Assembly: GCA_017860255.1 (NCBI GenBank)
Contig: JAFNAR010000001.1
Coordinates: 42,181-106,180 of the forward strand
Reading direction: 5' to 3'
Source of the DNA: Bacteroidota bacterium
GTDB lineage: Bacteria > Bacteroidota > Bacteroidia > Bacteroidales > P3
DNA length: 64,000 nucleotides
Part shown: piece by piece, positions 16,860-25,948 of the stretch
How the letters are laid out: each line of letters opens with the position of its first letter
Position numbering within the stretch: position 1 is the first letter of the stretch
Notes under the pieces: generated by a model
Databases searched by the model: none
What the model was told of the DNA's origin: nothing
The model's input: the letters and a program-made list of their open reading frames with translations, nothing else
Program-made: the position numbers and the translations under genes

Positions 16860-17035
16860 TTTTGAGATAAAAGTCTTATTTGATTAATTTTAATCTTCGA
16901 TTTTGTAGTTATACTTATCGTTTGGATAGAAAAAGATGGGTTTAAGTTTTATAAGAATAAGCTCTTTCAATAAAAAAGTCAATATTCATCTTAAAATAAT
17001 AATGGTTTGTTTATATCTAAAATAAGTCTTTCTAA

Positions 17036-17064
17036 TTGCAATATTTAAAAAAGTTGTATATTTG
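17036..17064 (+). promoter_or_regulatory. Promoter of the DUF6794/DUF4838 pair
   Basis: TTG (17036-17038), an 18-nt spacer and TATATTTG (17057-17064). The leader to the ATG is 87 nt. Confidence 0.55.
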
Positions 17065-17151
17065 TTGAAATAATATATTTGGAGTAAATAAATAATCTAA
17101 ATTACAATTGAAACAAACCTCCAAAAAGAATTTATATCAATAATAAAAACT

Positions 17152-18246
17152 ATGAAAAAGATAGCTTTACTTTGTTTGTACTTAATACTTAGTTCCGTTA
17201 GTATTTCTCAAGAAATTTATCAGCCTAAAAATCTAAAACAAGCTGTTAAGTTTTTAGATAACGCTTCCTCTCAATCCCTTAAAGATAGTGTTATTAAAAC
17301 AGACGATAATTTACTTGAAAATCTTTTTTATCCTAGTTCAAAGGTAACAATAGATGATAAATATGTTTTTGAATGGACCACTAATCCTTCCAAACTTAAA
17401 AATTATTTAAGCAAGAAAGGATTAAAATATTTTCATGAACAAGTATTATTATCTTCTTTTAAATATTATTTAATTAATGGGAAGTTAGATGAAGATAAAA
17501 TTTTGTTGCCTTATATTGAAAAATCTAAAAGGTATGCTTATGAAGATGAGAATAGAAAGACAATAGATACTTTGCGTGGAGTATATATTCCAAAAGACCT
17601 TGATGATTGCTTTAAACAACTTGATGTTCTTATTATTGACTTTGATAAAAATATTATTAAAGTAGTTAAAGAAGAGGAATTAATTTCAAATTATCATTTT
17701 GGATTAGGTATGTGGTTAAGAAATAATTGGCAATTATGGGGAGGAAGTAGGTTATCTTATTATTTTAATGATATGGGGATTACTGAACCTGATGATATGT
17801 CAAGCATTATTTTAACTTCATACCAAAGAAATCTAAAAGGAGAAAAAATTAAACTTGAAGAACAAATCAAATTTTATCAAGATTATTGGAGGGAACAAAA
17901 AGAATCTGCTGATCAGCAAAATGAATTAGAGTTTAATCATTTTAATATAGGGGATACAATATCTTATAGATATCATAGTGGATATGTAAGTAATGAACAA
18001 GAGGAAAAATATTTTAATAGAGATTGTGTAGCAAAAGGAATTGTATTGTCAATAAATCGAAATGAGAAATTATTGCAAGTAAAGATAATAGATTGTTGTG
18101 ATAGGAAAGGAATAATAGTTTCTAATGAAGAATTTGAATATAATGAAAAGTTGGATAAGATGGTTAAAATGGAAAAACCTATAATAAAGAAAGCTAAGAA
18201 AGATAAAATTGAATGGTTTAAATATGATTTGTGGTATAAAGAATAA
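17152..18246 (+). CDS. Secreted protein with DUF6794-like repeats
   Basis: A 364-residue protein with a signal peptide of about residues 1-20 (LILSSVSISQE). Two related segments begin PKNLKQAVKFLDN (near 25) and PKDLDDCFKQLDV (near 147). The second continues to HFGLGMWLRNNWQLWGGSRL (about 182-201) and YYFNDMGITEPDDMS, the DUF6794 signature. The first is a degenerate copy. A lysine/glutamate-rich tail of about 250-364 has no known motif. Function unknown. It is 7 nt upstream of the DUF4838 gene, and both begin with similar MKKI-type signal peptides, so they are probably co-transcribed and exported together. Confidence 0.7.
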   Translation: MKKIALLCLYLILSSVSISQEIYQPKNLKQAVKFLDNASSQSLKDSVIKTDDNLLENLFYPSSKVTIDDKYVFEWTTNPSKLKNYLSKKGLKYFHEQVLLSSFKYYLINGKLDEDKILLPYIEKSKRYAYEDENRKTIDTLRGVYIPKDLDDCFKQLDVLIIDFDKNIIKVVKEEELISNYHFGLGMWLRNNWQLWGGSRLSYYFNDMGITEPDDMSSIILTSYQRNLKGEKIKLEEQIKFYQDYWREQKESADQQNELEFNHFNIGDTISYRYHSGYVSNEQEEKYFNRDCVAKGIVLSINRNEKLLQVKIIDCCDRKGIIVSNEEFEYNEKLDKMVKMEKPIIKKAKKDKIEWFKYDLWYKE

Positions 18247-18253
18247 ATAGTTT

Positions 18254-20578
18254 ATGAAAAAAATAGTTCTACTTTGTTTATGCTTGTTAATAAGCATAGG
18301 TTCTTTTGCCCAAAAAGATAAATTAACTTTAGTTAAGGATGGGAAGAGTGATTATGTTATTGTTATTCCTAAGTATAAAAGAAATAAGTATGCTGCAAAT
18401 GTTGAAAAGGTTCAATATGCTGCAGAGCTTTTACAAAATGATATTTTTAAGGTAACGGGCTGTAAGATTCCAATTGTTGATGATGATTCAAAACCACAAA
18501 AGAAAGAAATTCGTATTGGATATACAAGAAGGGATAAATCATATTATGATAAAACGGGGTCTATATATGCATTAGGGAGATATAGATATTGGATTGAAAA
18601 TGAAAAATTATTAATATGTGGTACTAATAATGATTTTGAAGATAATTTTGATATTTATGCTGTTGTTGATTTCTTAGAGAAGGAAGTAGGAATAAGAAAG
18701 TTTTCTCCTGATTGTGAAATATATCCTCAAAAGAAAACTCTTACAATTGAAATTGATAAATATTATCCTCCAATATATGGATCAATGAATACTTTCCGTC
18801 AAGTTCGTTCTGTTTTTACTCGTGAGAATAAGGATTTTCGTTATTGGTTAAAGCAACATTTGCAGGAGGATATGTTTGCTGAAGGTTTCTTTGTCCATAC
18901 TTTTGAAAAGTTGGTGCCAAGGGCTAAGTATTTTGAAACTCATCCTGAATATTTTTCTCTTATTAATGGAAAGAGAATGCATGACCAGTTATGTTTAAGC
19001 AATGAGGATGTTTTTAAGATTGTTGTTGAAAGGTTGAGGGAGGAAATGAAGAAACAACCAAATGCGAAGGTTTGGTCAGTCAGTCAGAATGATAATTTCT
19101 CCTATTGCTCTTGTCCAGAATGTCAAAAGAAAAATGAAAGAGAAGAGTCGCCTTCAGGTGCATTAATTGAATTTGTAAACAGGGTTGCAAGAGAATTTCC
19201 TGATAAGACAATCTCTACCTTAGCTTATCAATATTCTCGAAAGGCTCCAAAATACATTAAACCAGAAGATAATGTTCAAATTATGCTTTGCACAATTGAA
19301 GAGGATAGGAAAAAAACAATAGAAGAGTCAAGTATTGATGCTTTGAAAAAGAATCCAAATGCTCAAACCTTTGCAAAGGATATTCAGGATTGGGGGAAGA
19401 TAACTAAGAATATATTCCTTTGGGATTATAATGTTGATTTTGCTTATTCTGTTTCCCCATTTCCTAACTTACATGTTTTTAAGCCAAACCTAAAGTTCTT
19501 TATGGATAATAATGCTTTTCAACATTTCCAACAAGCCAATTCAGAACAAGGACATGAGTTTGCAGAGCTTAAAACCTATTTGATAAGTAAACTGCTTTGG
19601 GATATTAATGCTGATCAAGATTCAATTATTAATGAGTTTTTGCAAGGTTATTATGGAAAGGCTTCTACTTTTATTAGACAATATATTGATACACTTCAAT
19701 ACTTTGGACAAAACTCTAAAGTGTTCTTAGATATTTACTCTCCACCAACAAACTATTCAAAAACATTTCTATCAAAAGATAAGATAGATATTTATTCTTC
19801 AATATTTGATAAAGCAGAAGAAGCAGTTAAGGCAGATTATGTATATCTTTTAAGAGTTAGAACTGCTCGTTTGCCAATTTGGTATGCAATTATGGAAATT
19901 GGTAAGGCTGATATGTTTGGTGAAAGAGGTTGGTATTCAAAAAATGCTGAAGGGAAATATATTTTGCGAAAGGATATGAGTCAAATGCTTGAAGATTTTT
20001 ATTCCACTTGTTTTAATGCTAAGGTAAGAAACCTAAATGAAAACAATCTATTACCAATAGAATACTATAAATCAACCAAACGATTTATTGAAATAAGTGT
20101 AGAAAACAATATTGCATTTGAAAAGAAAGTTATTTCTTTGCCTAATCCAAGCCCTTTATATAGTGAAGGTAATATGTCAACTATAACAAATGGGGTTAGA
20201 GGAGATTCGGAATATAAAATACATTGGTTGGGTTGGCATGGTGTTGATTTTAGTTTAGTTTTGGATTTGGAGCAAGTTGTTAGTAACAAAACAATAAAAC
20301 TTTCTTCTTTATATTCTCCAAAGAGTTGGATATTACATCCAAACAGAGTTGAGTGTTTAGTTTCAAAAGATGGATTGGATTATGTTAGTGTTGGAAATGT
20401 TGAAATTGGGAATATTCAAAAATATGAAGATATAACTAAGGAGTATGTCTTTTCTACAAGAGATATTGATTACAGATACGTTAAGTTTGAGATAAAAGGA
20501 ACTAAAACTCTCCCTTCATGGCATCCTTCAGAAGGAGGAACAAGTTGGGTATTCTTGGATGAAATTATAGTTGAGTAG
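18254..20578 (+). CDS. DUF4838 protein, glycoside-hydrolase-like with C-terminal discoidin-like domain
   Basis: A 774-residue secreted protein: signal peptide about 1-19 (ISIGSFAQ); a GH67-N-like region about 30-160 (YAAELLQNDIFKVTGCKIPI); a DUF4838 domain about 165-440 with HPEYFSLINGKR, WSVSQNDN and CSCPECQKKNE; and a C-terminal region of about 640-774 resembling an F5/8 type C (discoidin) carbohydrate-binding fold (VECLVSKDGLDYVSVGNV). DUF4838 proteins share the alpha-glucuronidase-type barrel and are found with polysaccharide-degrading enzymes. No catalytic pair can be named with confidence. Likely periplasmic or extracellular, acting on glycan. No T9SS sorting domain at the end. Confidence 0.8.
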   Translation: MKKIVLLCLCLLISIGSFAQKDKLTLVKDGKSDYVIVIPKYKRNKYAANVEKVQYAAELLQNDIFKVTGCKIPIVDDDSKPQKKEIRIGYTRRDKSYYDKTGSIYALGRYRYWIENEKLLICGTNNDFEDNFDIYAVVDFLEKEVGIRKFSPDCEIYPQKKTLTIEIDKYYPPIYGSMNTFRQVRSVFTRENKDFRYWLKQHLQEDMFAEGFFVHTFEKLVPRAKYFETHPEYFSLINGKRMHDQLCLSNEDVFKIVVERLREEMKKQPNAKVWSVSQNDNFSYCSCPECQKKNEREESPSGALIEFVNRVAREFPDKTISTLAYQYSRKAPKYIKPEDNVQIMLCTIEEDRKKTIEESSIDALKKNPNAQTFAKDIQDWGKITKNIFLWDYNVDFAYSVSPFPNLHVFKPNLKFFMDNNAFQHFQQANSEQGHEFAELKTYLISKLLWDINADQDSIINEFLQGYYGKASTFIRQYIDTLQYFGQNSKVFLDIYSPPTNYSKTFLSKDKIDIYSSIFDKAEEAVKADYVYLLRVRTARLPIWYAIMEIGKADMFGERGWYSKNAEGKYILRKDMSQMLEDFYSTCFNAKVRNLNENNLLPIEYYKSTKRFIEISVENNIAFEKKVISLPNPSPLYSEGNMSTITNGVRGDSEYKIHWLGWHGVDFSLVLDLEQVVSNKTIKLSSLYSPKSWILHPNRVECLVSKDGLDYVSVGNVEIGNIQKYEDITKEYVFSTRDIDYRYVKFEIKGTKTLPSWHPSEGGTSWVFLDEIIVE

Positions 20579-20644
20579 AGTATAAGAAGACATAGAGTAA
20601 ATTCTTTTTTCCAAATCTTGGTCAAGTATTCTCTATAAAAATCT

Positions 20645-20652
20645 TATATTTG
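20645..20652 (+). promoter_or_regulatory. -7 box that decides the start of the first DUF4199 gene
   Basis: TATATTTG followed by C. The in-frame TTG at 20650 falls inside this box, so translation is more likely to begin at ATG 20677. Confidence 0.6.
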
Positions 20653-20676
20653 CAGATTAAAAATTATACAAGACGT

Positions 20677-21315
20677 ATGAAAAGCAAGAATATTTGGAAA
20701 TATGGATTTAATTGGGGTTCTATAGTTGGGGGAATTTATTTCCTTTACAACCTTTTAGGATTTTTAATGAAAATTGAAAGTAGTATCTTTTGGTCCTTAC
20801 TTGGCACTTTTATAATAGTGTTTGGTTTGGTTTGGGCAATGGCAAACTATAAGAAAAACATTGCAAAAGAAAACCTTTCTTTTGGTAAGTATTTTTCAAT
20901 AGGTACTGTAATGTGTTTGGTTATTGCATTGTTTGTAACATTGTATATGACCATTTATACATTAAAACTTAACCCATTATTCTATGATAATTTATTAATA
21001 CAATATCAAGATATGCTTGATGAAATGGGATTAAAGATTAATGTTCTTGATAATAGTGAGTTTCAAAGATTATTTCAAATTTCATTCTTACCTTCAAGTT
21101 ATATTTCAACTTTCATAGGTAATTTGTTCTATGTGCTTCTCCTTTCATTCCTTCTTTCAAGACCAACCTTTGGAGCACCTAATCAAACTCCAAGTAATCA
21201 AAACTATAATGATTATGTTCCATATAAGGATGTAAAAGAAGATACTTCAGAAGATGATGAAAAAGAAGAAGAGTCATCAGAAAAACAAGAAAATAAAGAC
21301 AGTTTAGAAAAATAA
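20677..21315 (+). CDS. DUF4199 membrane protein 1
   Basis: A 212-residue inner-membrane protein of the DUF4199 family. Four hydrophobic segments fall near residues 12-30, 38-58, 74-98 and 148-170. NYKKNIAKENLSFGKYFSIG between segments 2 and 3 is the family hallmark. The C-terminal tail of about 180-212 is acidic (EDTSEDDEKEEESSEK) and cytosolic. The upstream in-frame TTG was rejected because it lies in the promoter. The stop overlaps the ATG of a second DUF4199 gene by one base, and a GT2 gene follows, so it heads an operon with gt2, gmhA and probably gmhB. Function unknown. Confidence 0.8.
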   Translation: MKSKNIWKYGFNWGSIVGGIYFLYNLLGFLMKIESSIFWSLLGTFIIVFGLVWAMANYKKNIAKENLSFGKYFSIGTVMCLVIALFVTLYMTIYTLKLNPLFYDNLLIQYQDMLDEMGLKINVLDNSEFQRLFQISFLPSSYISTFIGNLFYVLLLSFLLSRPTFGAPNQTPSNQNYNDYVPYKDVKEDTSEDDEKEEESSEKQENKDSLEK

Positions 21316-21869
21316 TGGACACACAAACGCAAACTAAAACAAAATTCTCAGGAAACTACTTCTCAGGAATTATTAAATACGGATTATTGATTGGCTTGGG
21401 TTTATCCCTTTTTGTTTTAATTCGTTTTGTCTTTAATAAACCTATATCAAGTATAATGAGCTATTTGGAAATTATATGCTTATTGTTTTTAATCTATTTT
21501 GGAGTATGGCTTTATAGAAAAGGATTAAAAGAAAAGAAAATATCATATAAGGAGAGTTATTTTGTTGCTTTTGGTTCTGGAATTATTGGCTCAATTATTT
21601 ATGGAATGTTTGTTTTTGTTTATGCTAATTATATTGATTCTGCATTCCAAGATCGTTGTTTTGCAATCCAAAGAGCTGTTTCAACAAATGCTAATTTAAC
21701 AAATCAGCAGATTGAATATATGGTTAAACCTTCCTCAATTGCTGCTTCTTCAATACTAATAGTATCTTTAATAAGTATATTATCAGGATTTATTATTGCA
21801 TTTTTGTTTATTAACAAGAAAAGAAAAATGCAGAATAAAGAAGATAAAGAAAATAAAAACATTGATTAA
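21315..21869 (+). CDS. DUF4199 membrane protein 2
   Basis: 184 residues with the same four-helix plan as its upstream neighbour: hydrophobic segments near 17-35, 45-63, 80-102 and 145-168, and RKGLKEKKISYKESYFVAFG between helices 2 and 3. The two are diverged paralogues in a TAATG overlap (stop and start share one base), so translation is coupled, and a hetero-oligomer is plausible. The C-terminus is basic rather than acidic, in contrast to the first copy. Bacteroidota often keep DUF4199 genes directly before a GT2 gene, as here. Confidence 0.8.
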   Translation: MDTQTQTKTKFSGNYFSGIIKYGLLIGLGLSLFVLIRFVFNKPISSIMSYLEIICLLFLIYFGVWLYRKGLKEKKISYKESYFVAFGSGIIGSIIYGMFVFVYANYIDSAFQDRCFAIQRAVSTNANLTNQQIEYMVKPSSIAASSILIVSLISILSGFIIAFLFINKKRKMQNKEDKENKNID

Positions 21870-21881
21870 TAAATAATAAAT

Positions 21882-22841
21882 ATGGATATTTCAGTTATTG
21901 TACCTTTATTTAATGAAGAAGAATCTCTACCTCATTTAACCAAATGGATAAAAGAGGTTATGGATAGGGAAGGCTTTTCTTATGAAGTTTTGTTAGTTGA
22001 TGATGGAAGTAATGATGGAAGTTGGAAAGTAGTTGAAGCTTTAACCCAAGAGAATAATTCTATTAAGGGAATAAAATTTCGTAGAAACTATGGTAAAAGT
22101 GCAGCATTGAATGTTGGATTTGAACATTGTGAAGGAGATGTTGTAATAACTATGGATGCTGATCTGCAAGACTCTCCAGAAGAAATTCCAGAGCTTTATT
22201 CAATGATAATGAAAGATGGTTTTGATTTGGTTTCAGGATGGAAAAAGAAACGTTATGACTCTAAACTTGCAAAAAATATTCCTTCTAAACTCTTCAATGC
22301 CACAACTCGACAAATAACAGGTATAAAACTTCACGATTTTAATTGTGGACTTAAAGCATATAGGAAAGATGTTGTAAAATCAATAGAAGTTTATGGTGAA
22401 ATGCATCGCTATATTCCTGTAATTGCAAAATGGTCAGGCTTTAGGAATATTGGAGAAAAGGTTGTTCAACATAGAAAACGTGAATTTGGAAAGAGTAAGT
22501 TTGGAATGAGCAGATTTATTAATGGATATTTAGATCTTATTTCCATTATGTTTGTTTCAAAATTCTCCAAAAAGCCTATGCATTTCTTTGGATTATGGGG
22601 AACAGTTATGTTTCTTTTAGGTTTCTTGTCAGCAGGAATATTGGGAACTCAAAAAATTATCGCAAGTATTAATCAACAACCAATGCGTCTTGTAACAGAT
22701 AGTCCATATTTTCATCTTTCTTTAGTTCTTATGATTCTTGGAGCAATGTTCTTCCTTACTGGTTTCTTAGGAGAACTAATTGGAAGAAACTCTTCAAGTC
22801 GCAATACTTATTTAATTCATAAGAAATCAAATATAAATTAA
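21882..22841 (+). CDS. Family 2 glycosyltransferase, polyprenyl-phosphate type
   Basis: A 319-residue GT2 enzyme like dolichol-phosphate mannose synthase or GtrB. The N-terminal GT-A domain has VIVPLFNEEESL at 5-16, VDDGSNDGS at 39-47 and the metal-binding DADLQDSP at 92-99. Two C-terminal membrane helices, about 232-255 and 277-302, anchor it. It should transfer a sugar from a nucleotide donor to polyprenyl phosphate on the cytosolic face of the inner membrane. It lies 12 nt after the DUF4199 pair and 4 nt before gmhA, pointing to envelope glycan assembly. The exact sugar is unknown. Confidence 0.87.
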   Translation: MDISVIVPLFNEEESLPHLTKWIKEVMDREGFSYEVLLVDDGSNDGSWKVVEALTQENNSIKGIKFRRNYGKSAALNVGFEHCEGDVVITMDADLQDSPEEIPELYSMIMKDGFDLVSGWKKKRYDSKLAKNIPSKLFNATTRQITGIKLHDFNCGLKAYRKDVVKSIEVYGEMHRYIPVIAKWSGFRNIGEKVVQHRKREFGKSKFGMSRFINGYLDLISIMFVSKFSKKPMHFFGLWGTVMFLLGFLSAGILGTQKIIASINQQPMRLVTDSPYFHLSLVLMILGAMFFLTGFLGELIGRNSSSRNTYLIHKKSNIN

Positions 22842-22845
22842 TTGT

Positions 22846-23421
22846 ATGACAAGAATAAAGCAAGTAATAGAAGAATCTATATCTCTAAAAACTCTTTTGC
22901 TTAAAGATGAAGCCTTTTTAAAGGAAATAGAAAAAGTGAAAGATGTTATGGTTAAGGCATTAAAGGATGGAAAAAAGATTCTTTGGTGTGGTAATGGTGG
23001 TTCTGCTGCAGATAGTCAACATTTGGCTGCTGAGTTTTCAGGAAGATTTTATTATGATCGTCCTCCTTTAAGATCAGAAGCCTTACATGTAAATACTTCC
23101 TATTTAACTGCTGTTGCAAATGATTATTCTTATGATGTAATTTACAGCAGAATGGTTAAAGCAATGGGAGATAAGGGGGATGTTTTGGTAGGTATTTCAA
23201 CCTCTGGAAATTCTAAAAATATTGTTTTAGCCTTTGAACAGGCAAAAGAAAATGGAATGATAACAATTGGCTTCACTGGGAATGGAGGAGGAAAGATGAA
23301 AGAAAAAGCGGATTATATTTTAGATATTCCTTCCAAAGATACTCCAAGAGTACAGGAATGTCATATTATGGTTGGACATATTCTTTGCGAATTAGTAGAA
23401 GCAGAAATATTCCCTCGATAG
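22846..23421 (+). CDS. gmhA: Sedoheptulose 7-phosphate isomerase
   Basis: A 191-residue SIS-domain isomerase for the first step of ADP/GDP-heptose synthesis (sedoheptulose 7-phosphate to D-glycero-D-manno-heptose 7-phosphate). CGNGGSAADSQHLAAE at 48-63 and STSGNSKN at 118-125 bind the phosphate. CHIMVGHILCE at 172-182 has the catalytic-type His178. Length and motifs match GmhA rather than DiaA. The heptose phosphatase gmhB follows 62 nt downstream. No HldE kinase gene is in the window, so the pathway is completed elsewhere. Confidence 0.9.
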   Translation: MTRIKQVIEESISLKTLLLKDEAFLKEIEKVKDVMVKALKDGKKILWCGNGGSAADSQHLAAEFSGRFYYDRPPLRSEALHVNTSYLTAVANDYSYDVIYSRMVKAMGDKGDVLVGISTSGNSKNIVLAFEQAKENGMITIGFTGNGGGKMKEKADYILDIPSKDTPRVQECHIMVGHILCELVEAEIFPR

Positions 23422-23434
23422 AAAGAAAAGTTTT

Positions 23435-23465
23435 TTAAGGACTTTAAAGACATTAAGGTCCTTAA
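23435..23465 (+). promoter_or_regulatory. Stem-loop between gmhA and gmhB
   Basis: TTAAGGAC (23435-23442) pairs with GTCCTTAA (23458-23465) across a 15-nt loop. There is no T-run after it, so an RNA processing or attenuation role is as likely as termination. Confidence 0.4.
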
Positions 23466-23483
23466 CGCCATTAAAAAAGAGAA

Positions 23484-24041
23484 ATGAGAAAAAGAGAATA
23501 TAAAACCCTGTTTTTAGATAGAGATGGAGTAATTAACGTTCGTTTGATTGACGATTATGTTAAAAACTGGGAAGAATTTGAATTTGAAGAAGGAGCTTTA
23601 GAAGCAATTGCTATATTTACTAAATATTTTGATACCATTGTAGTAGTTTCCAATCAACAAGGAGTTTCTAAAGGACTTATGAGTGAGAGTGATTTACTTT
23701 CAATTCATAAGAAAATGAAAGAAGAGATTGAAAAGAATAATGGAAGAATAGATAATATTTATTATTGTACTGCTTTAAGAAAAGAACAACATTTCTGTAG
23801 AAAGCCAAGTGTCGGAATGGGATTAAAAGCAAGAAAAGATTTTAAGAATATTCGCTTTAAACAAAGCGTTATGGTTGGAGATTCCATTTCTGATATGCAA
23901 TTTGGAAAGAAATTGAAAATGCAAACAGTCTTTATTTCCAACTCATTGGAAAAGACAAGAAAGAATTGCAGATTGATAAATAAAAGATTTGATAGTTTAA
24001 TTGATTACGCAAAACATTTAGAATATGAAAAGAAAAATTAG
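23484..24041 (+). CDS. gmhB: D-glycero-D-manno-heptose 1,7-bisphosphate phosphatase (HAD-IIIA)
   Basis: A 185-residue HAD-superfamily phosphatase. The catalytic loop FLDRDGVIN is at 10-18 (nucleophile Asp12, acid/base Asp14), motif II SNQQG at 56-60, and VGDSISD at 131-137 supplies the metal ligands. C95 and CRKP (105-108) with nearby His103 resemble the zinc loop of GmhB. It removes the C7 phosphate in heptose synthesis and follows gmhA. The 17-nt overlap with the next gene implies co-translation. Some related HAD-IIIA proteins are histidinol phosphatases, but the gmhA context favours heptose. Confidence 0.83.
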   Translation: MRKREYKTLFLDRDGVINVRLIDDYVKNWEEFEFEEGALEAIAIFTKYFDTIVVVSNQQGVSKGLMSESDLLSIHKKMKEEIEKNNGRIDNIYYCTALRKEQHFCRKPSVGMGLKARKDFKNIRFKQSVMVGDSISDMQFGKKLKMQTVFISNSLEKTRKNCRLINKRFDSLIDYAKHLEYEKKN

Positions 24042-25053
24042 TTTATTATTAGTTCTATTGGTTTTTGGCTTTGCCCAACAAGAAGTTTATTCTCAAAATA
24101 AGATTGACCAAAAAGGAAAGAAACAAGGCTATTGGTCAAAGTCTGATAAGAATGGTAAAAAGATTTATGAGGGTAATTTTAAAGATGACTATGAGGATGG
24201 ACTCTTTACTCACTACTTTGAAGATGGAAAGACTATTAAGTCGAAAACAGAATATAAGAATAAAGGAAGTTTTGCAACAGTTAAGTTTTTCAATAAAGAA
24301 GGAGGATTAATTTCTGAAGGTTTTTATGCTAATAAGAAAAAAGATAGCCTTTGGATATTTTATGATGCGAAGGGAAATAAGATTGGAGAAGAAAGATATA
24401 CAAAAGGACTTAAAAATGGAGAGTCAAACTATTGGGATAAAGATAAAATTTTAGTTGAAACAGTAAACTATAAGAATGAAATTAAACATGGTTTATTCTT
24501 TAAAAATACTTATAGCAGAGGTTATTTTTATTGCACCTTTAAGGATGGAAAACGTGATGGAGTGTATGAAGACTTTTTCTACTTTAATAAGATAAAGATT
24601 AAGGGTTTGTATCGTGATGATAAAATGGAAGGCTCTTGGAAGTATTTCGATAGCATAGGTAATTATGTTAAAACTCAACTATGGGAAAAGGATGTTTTGA
24701 AAAGCGAAAAAGTTAGACTTGATTTTGGTAGAGGAGACACAATGGTAGAAACAAAAGATATTGCTTATTTCTATCAAACAGGTAAACGTTTAAAGATAGT
24801 TCTTTTTAATGCTAATGAAATATCTTGTATAAATAATGTAGATGAGCTTTTTGACCTTTTGGGATTGGATAACTTTATACAACTAAATGGCAAAATGCAA
24901 TTCTATTCAAGTTTAAAAGCTTTAAAAGGTATTGGTGATAAGGTTGGAGAAGATTATGTAATTCTTTTAAATCCAAATACTCAATTAAAAGTTATTACTG
25001 ACAAAGACAGTAGAAAAGCAATGGAAATGTTTTTCAAAAAACAAGAGTTTTAG
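24025..25053 (+). CDS. Secreted MORN-variant (YwqK-like) repeat protein
   Basis: A 342-residue protein: signal peptide about 1-23 (VYSQ), then repeated KxGxWxxYxxxGK-type units (KQGYWSKSDKNGKKIYEGNF, LWIFYDAKGNKIGEE, KNGESNYW, MEGSWKYFDSIGNYV) over about 30-235. These are the MORN-variant repeats of proteins often called YwqK family antitoxin, though an antitoxin role is not supported here. The last ~100 residues lack repeats. Its ATG lies inside the end of gmhB (17-nt overlap), so it is expressed with the heptose genes. Probably periplasmic or surface-exposed; role unknown. Confidence 0.75.
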   Translation: MKRKISLLLVLLVFGFAQQEVYSQNKIDQKGKKQGYWSKSDKNGKKIYEGNFKDDYEDGLFTHYFEDGKTIKSKTEYKNKGSFATVKFFNKEGGLISEGFYANKKKDSLWIFYDAKGNKIGEERYTKGLKNGESNYWDKDKILVETVNYKNEIKHGLFFKNTYSRGYFYCTFKDGKRDGVYEDFFYFNKIKIKGLYRDDKMEGSWKYFDSIGNYVKTQLWEKDVLKSEKVRLDFGRGDTMVETKDIAYFYQTGKRLKIVLFNANEISCINNVDELFDLLGLDNFIQLNGKMQFYSSLKALKGIGDKVGEDYVILLNPNTQLKVITDKDSRKAMEMFFKKQEF

Positions 25054-25094
25054 ATTATTATTCATTTCTATATATTGCGAGTTAATTACGTGAC

Positions 25095-25838
25095 ATGAAA
25101 AGAATAATCAATTATCTAATTTTTATATTAATCAGTATTAATACTTTTGGACAAAAATTTGATAATGATATACTCTGTTCTTCTGATACAATTACTATCG
25201 ATACAAATTTAGTAATTTTTCGAAAAAATACAATAGATTCTCTAAACCCATATAGAGTAATTATATGCGAAAAAAAATCTAAACTAGGATATAGATTTGA
25301 ACTTGGCGCTTATCATTATTGGTATAATAAAAATACTCAAGATTGGTTAGGAAATCATTTTAGCCCAAATGTTAGTTTTAGTATAGTATATAATAAATTT
25401 AATTTAGGATTTCGCTTTAAGCCATGGACAGTAAATCCTAAACATGAATTACAATTTGGAGGAGAAACATTAACAAAAGAAGCTAATCTTAATCCTATTA
25501 AAATGGATTTTTATTTTGGTTATTCCTTTGATTTTGATGTTTTATCAATAGAGCCTTATTTAGGAGTTTCAAAAAATAGTTTTATCGTAATTAATGAAGA
25601 GGAATTAAATAAAAATTTTTCGATTCCAAATGTTGTTGGATTTATAAATGGAATAACTTTTAATAAATACTTCAAGATCAAAAAGTATAAATATATTTCA
25701 GTATTTGGTAATGTAGGTTATTGTATTGTTCCATTTAATAAAGTGCATGAAAACTTGTCAAACAATTATTTTGAATGTTCTATAGGTATAGCTTATAAAG
25801 GATTCTTTCCACAATATTTTAGAAAAAGGATTGAATAA
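25095..25838 (+). CDS. Exported protein, probable small outer-membrane barrel
   Basis: A 247-residue protein I cannot name. The signal peptide is about residues 1-20 (ISINTFGQ). The mature part alternates aromatic and polar residues (YRFELGAYHYWYNK, NKFNLGFRFKPW, MDFYFGYSFDFDV) and ends GIAYKGFFPQYFRKRIE, compatible with a beta-barrel. A CSS near the mature N-terminus is not in a lipobox. It stands 41 nt after the MORN protein gene and may belong to the same transcript. Confidence 0.55.
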   Translation: MKRIINYLIFILISINTFGQKFDNDILCSSDTITIDTNLVIFRKNTIDSLNPYRVIICEKKSKLGYRFELGAYHYWYNKNTQDWLGNHFSPNVSFSIVYNKFNLGFRFKPWTVNPKHELQFGGETLTKEANLNPIKMDFYFGYSFDFDVLSIEPYLGVSKNSFIVINEEELNKNFSIPNVVGFINGITFNKYFKIKKYKYISVFGNVGYCIVPFNKVHENLSNNYFECSIGIAYKGFFPQYFRKRIE

Positions 25839-25919
25839 ACTTATTGCAAATACTTTCAAATCATTTTTCTTAAATTCATATTCATCAAAATATAGTTTAT
25901 TTTTGTGAAATGTTTTTAT

Positions 25920-25927
25920 TATTTTTG
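25920..25927 (+). promoter_or_regulatory. -7 box that decides the start of the prodomain-like gene
   Basis: TATTTTTG followed by C. It lies between the in-frame ATG at 25910 and the ATG at 25949, so the downstream ATG is the likely start. Confidence 0.55.
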
Positions 25928-25948
25928 CAGTCTATTAAAATTAAAACT

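Noticed and set aside
24025..25053. Antitoxin role suggested by the YwqK family name
   Set aside because: No toxin gene is adjacent, the protein has a signal peptide, and it is coupled to the heptose genes.
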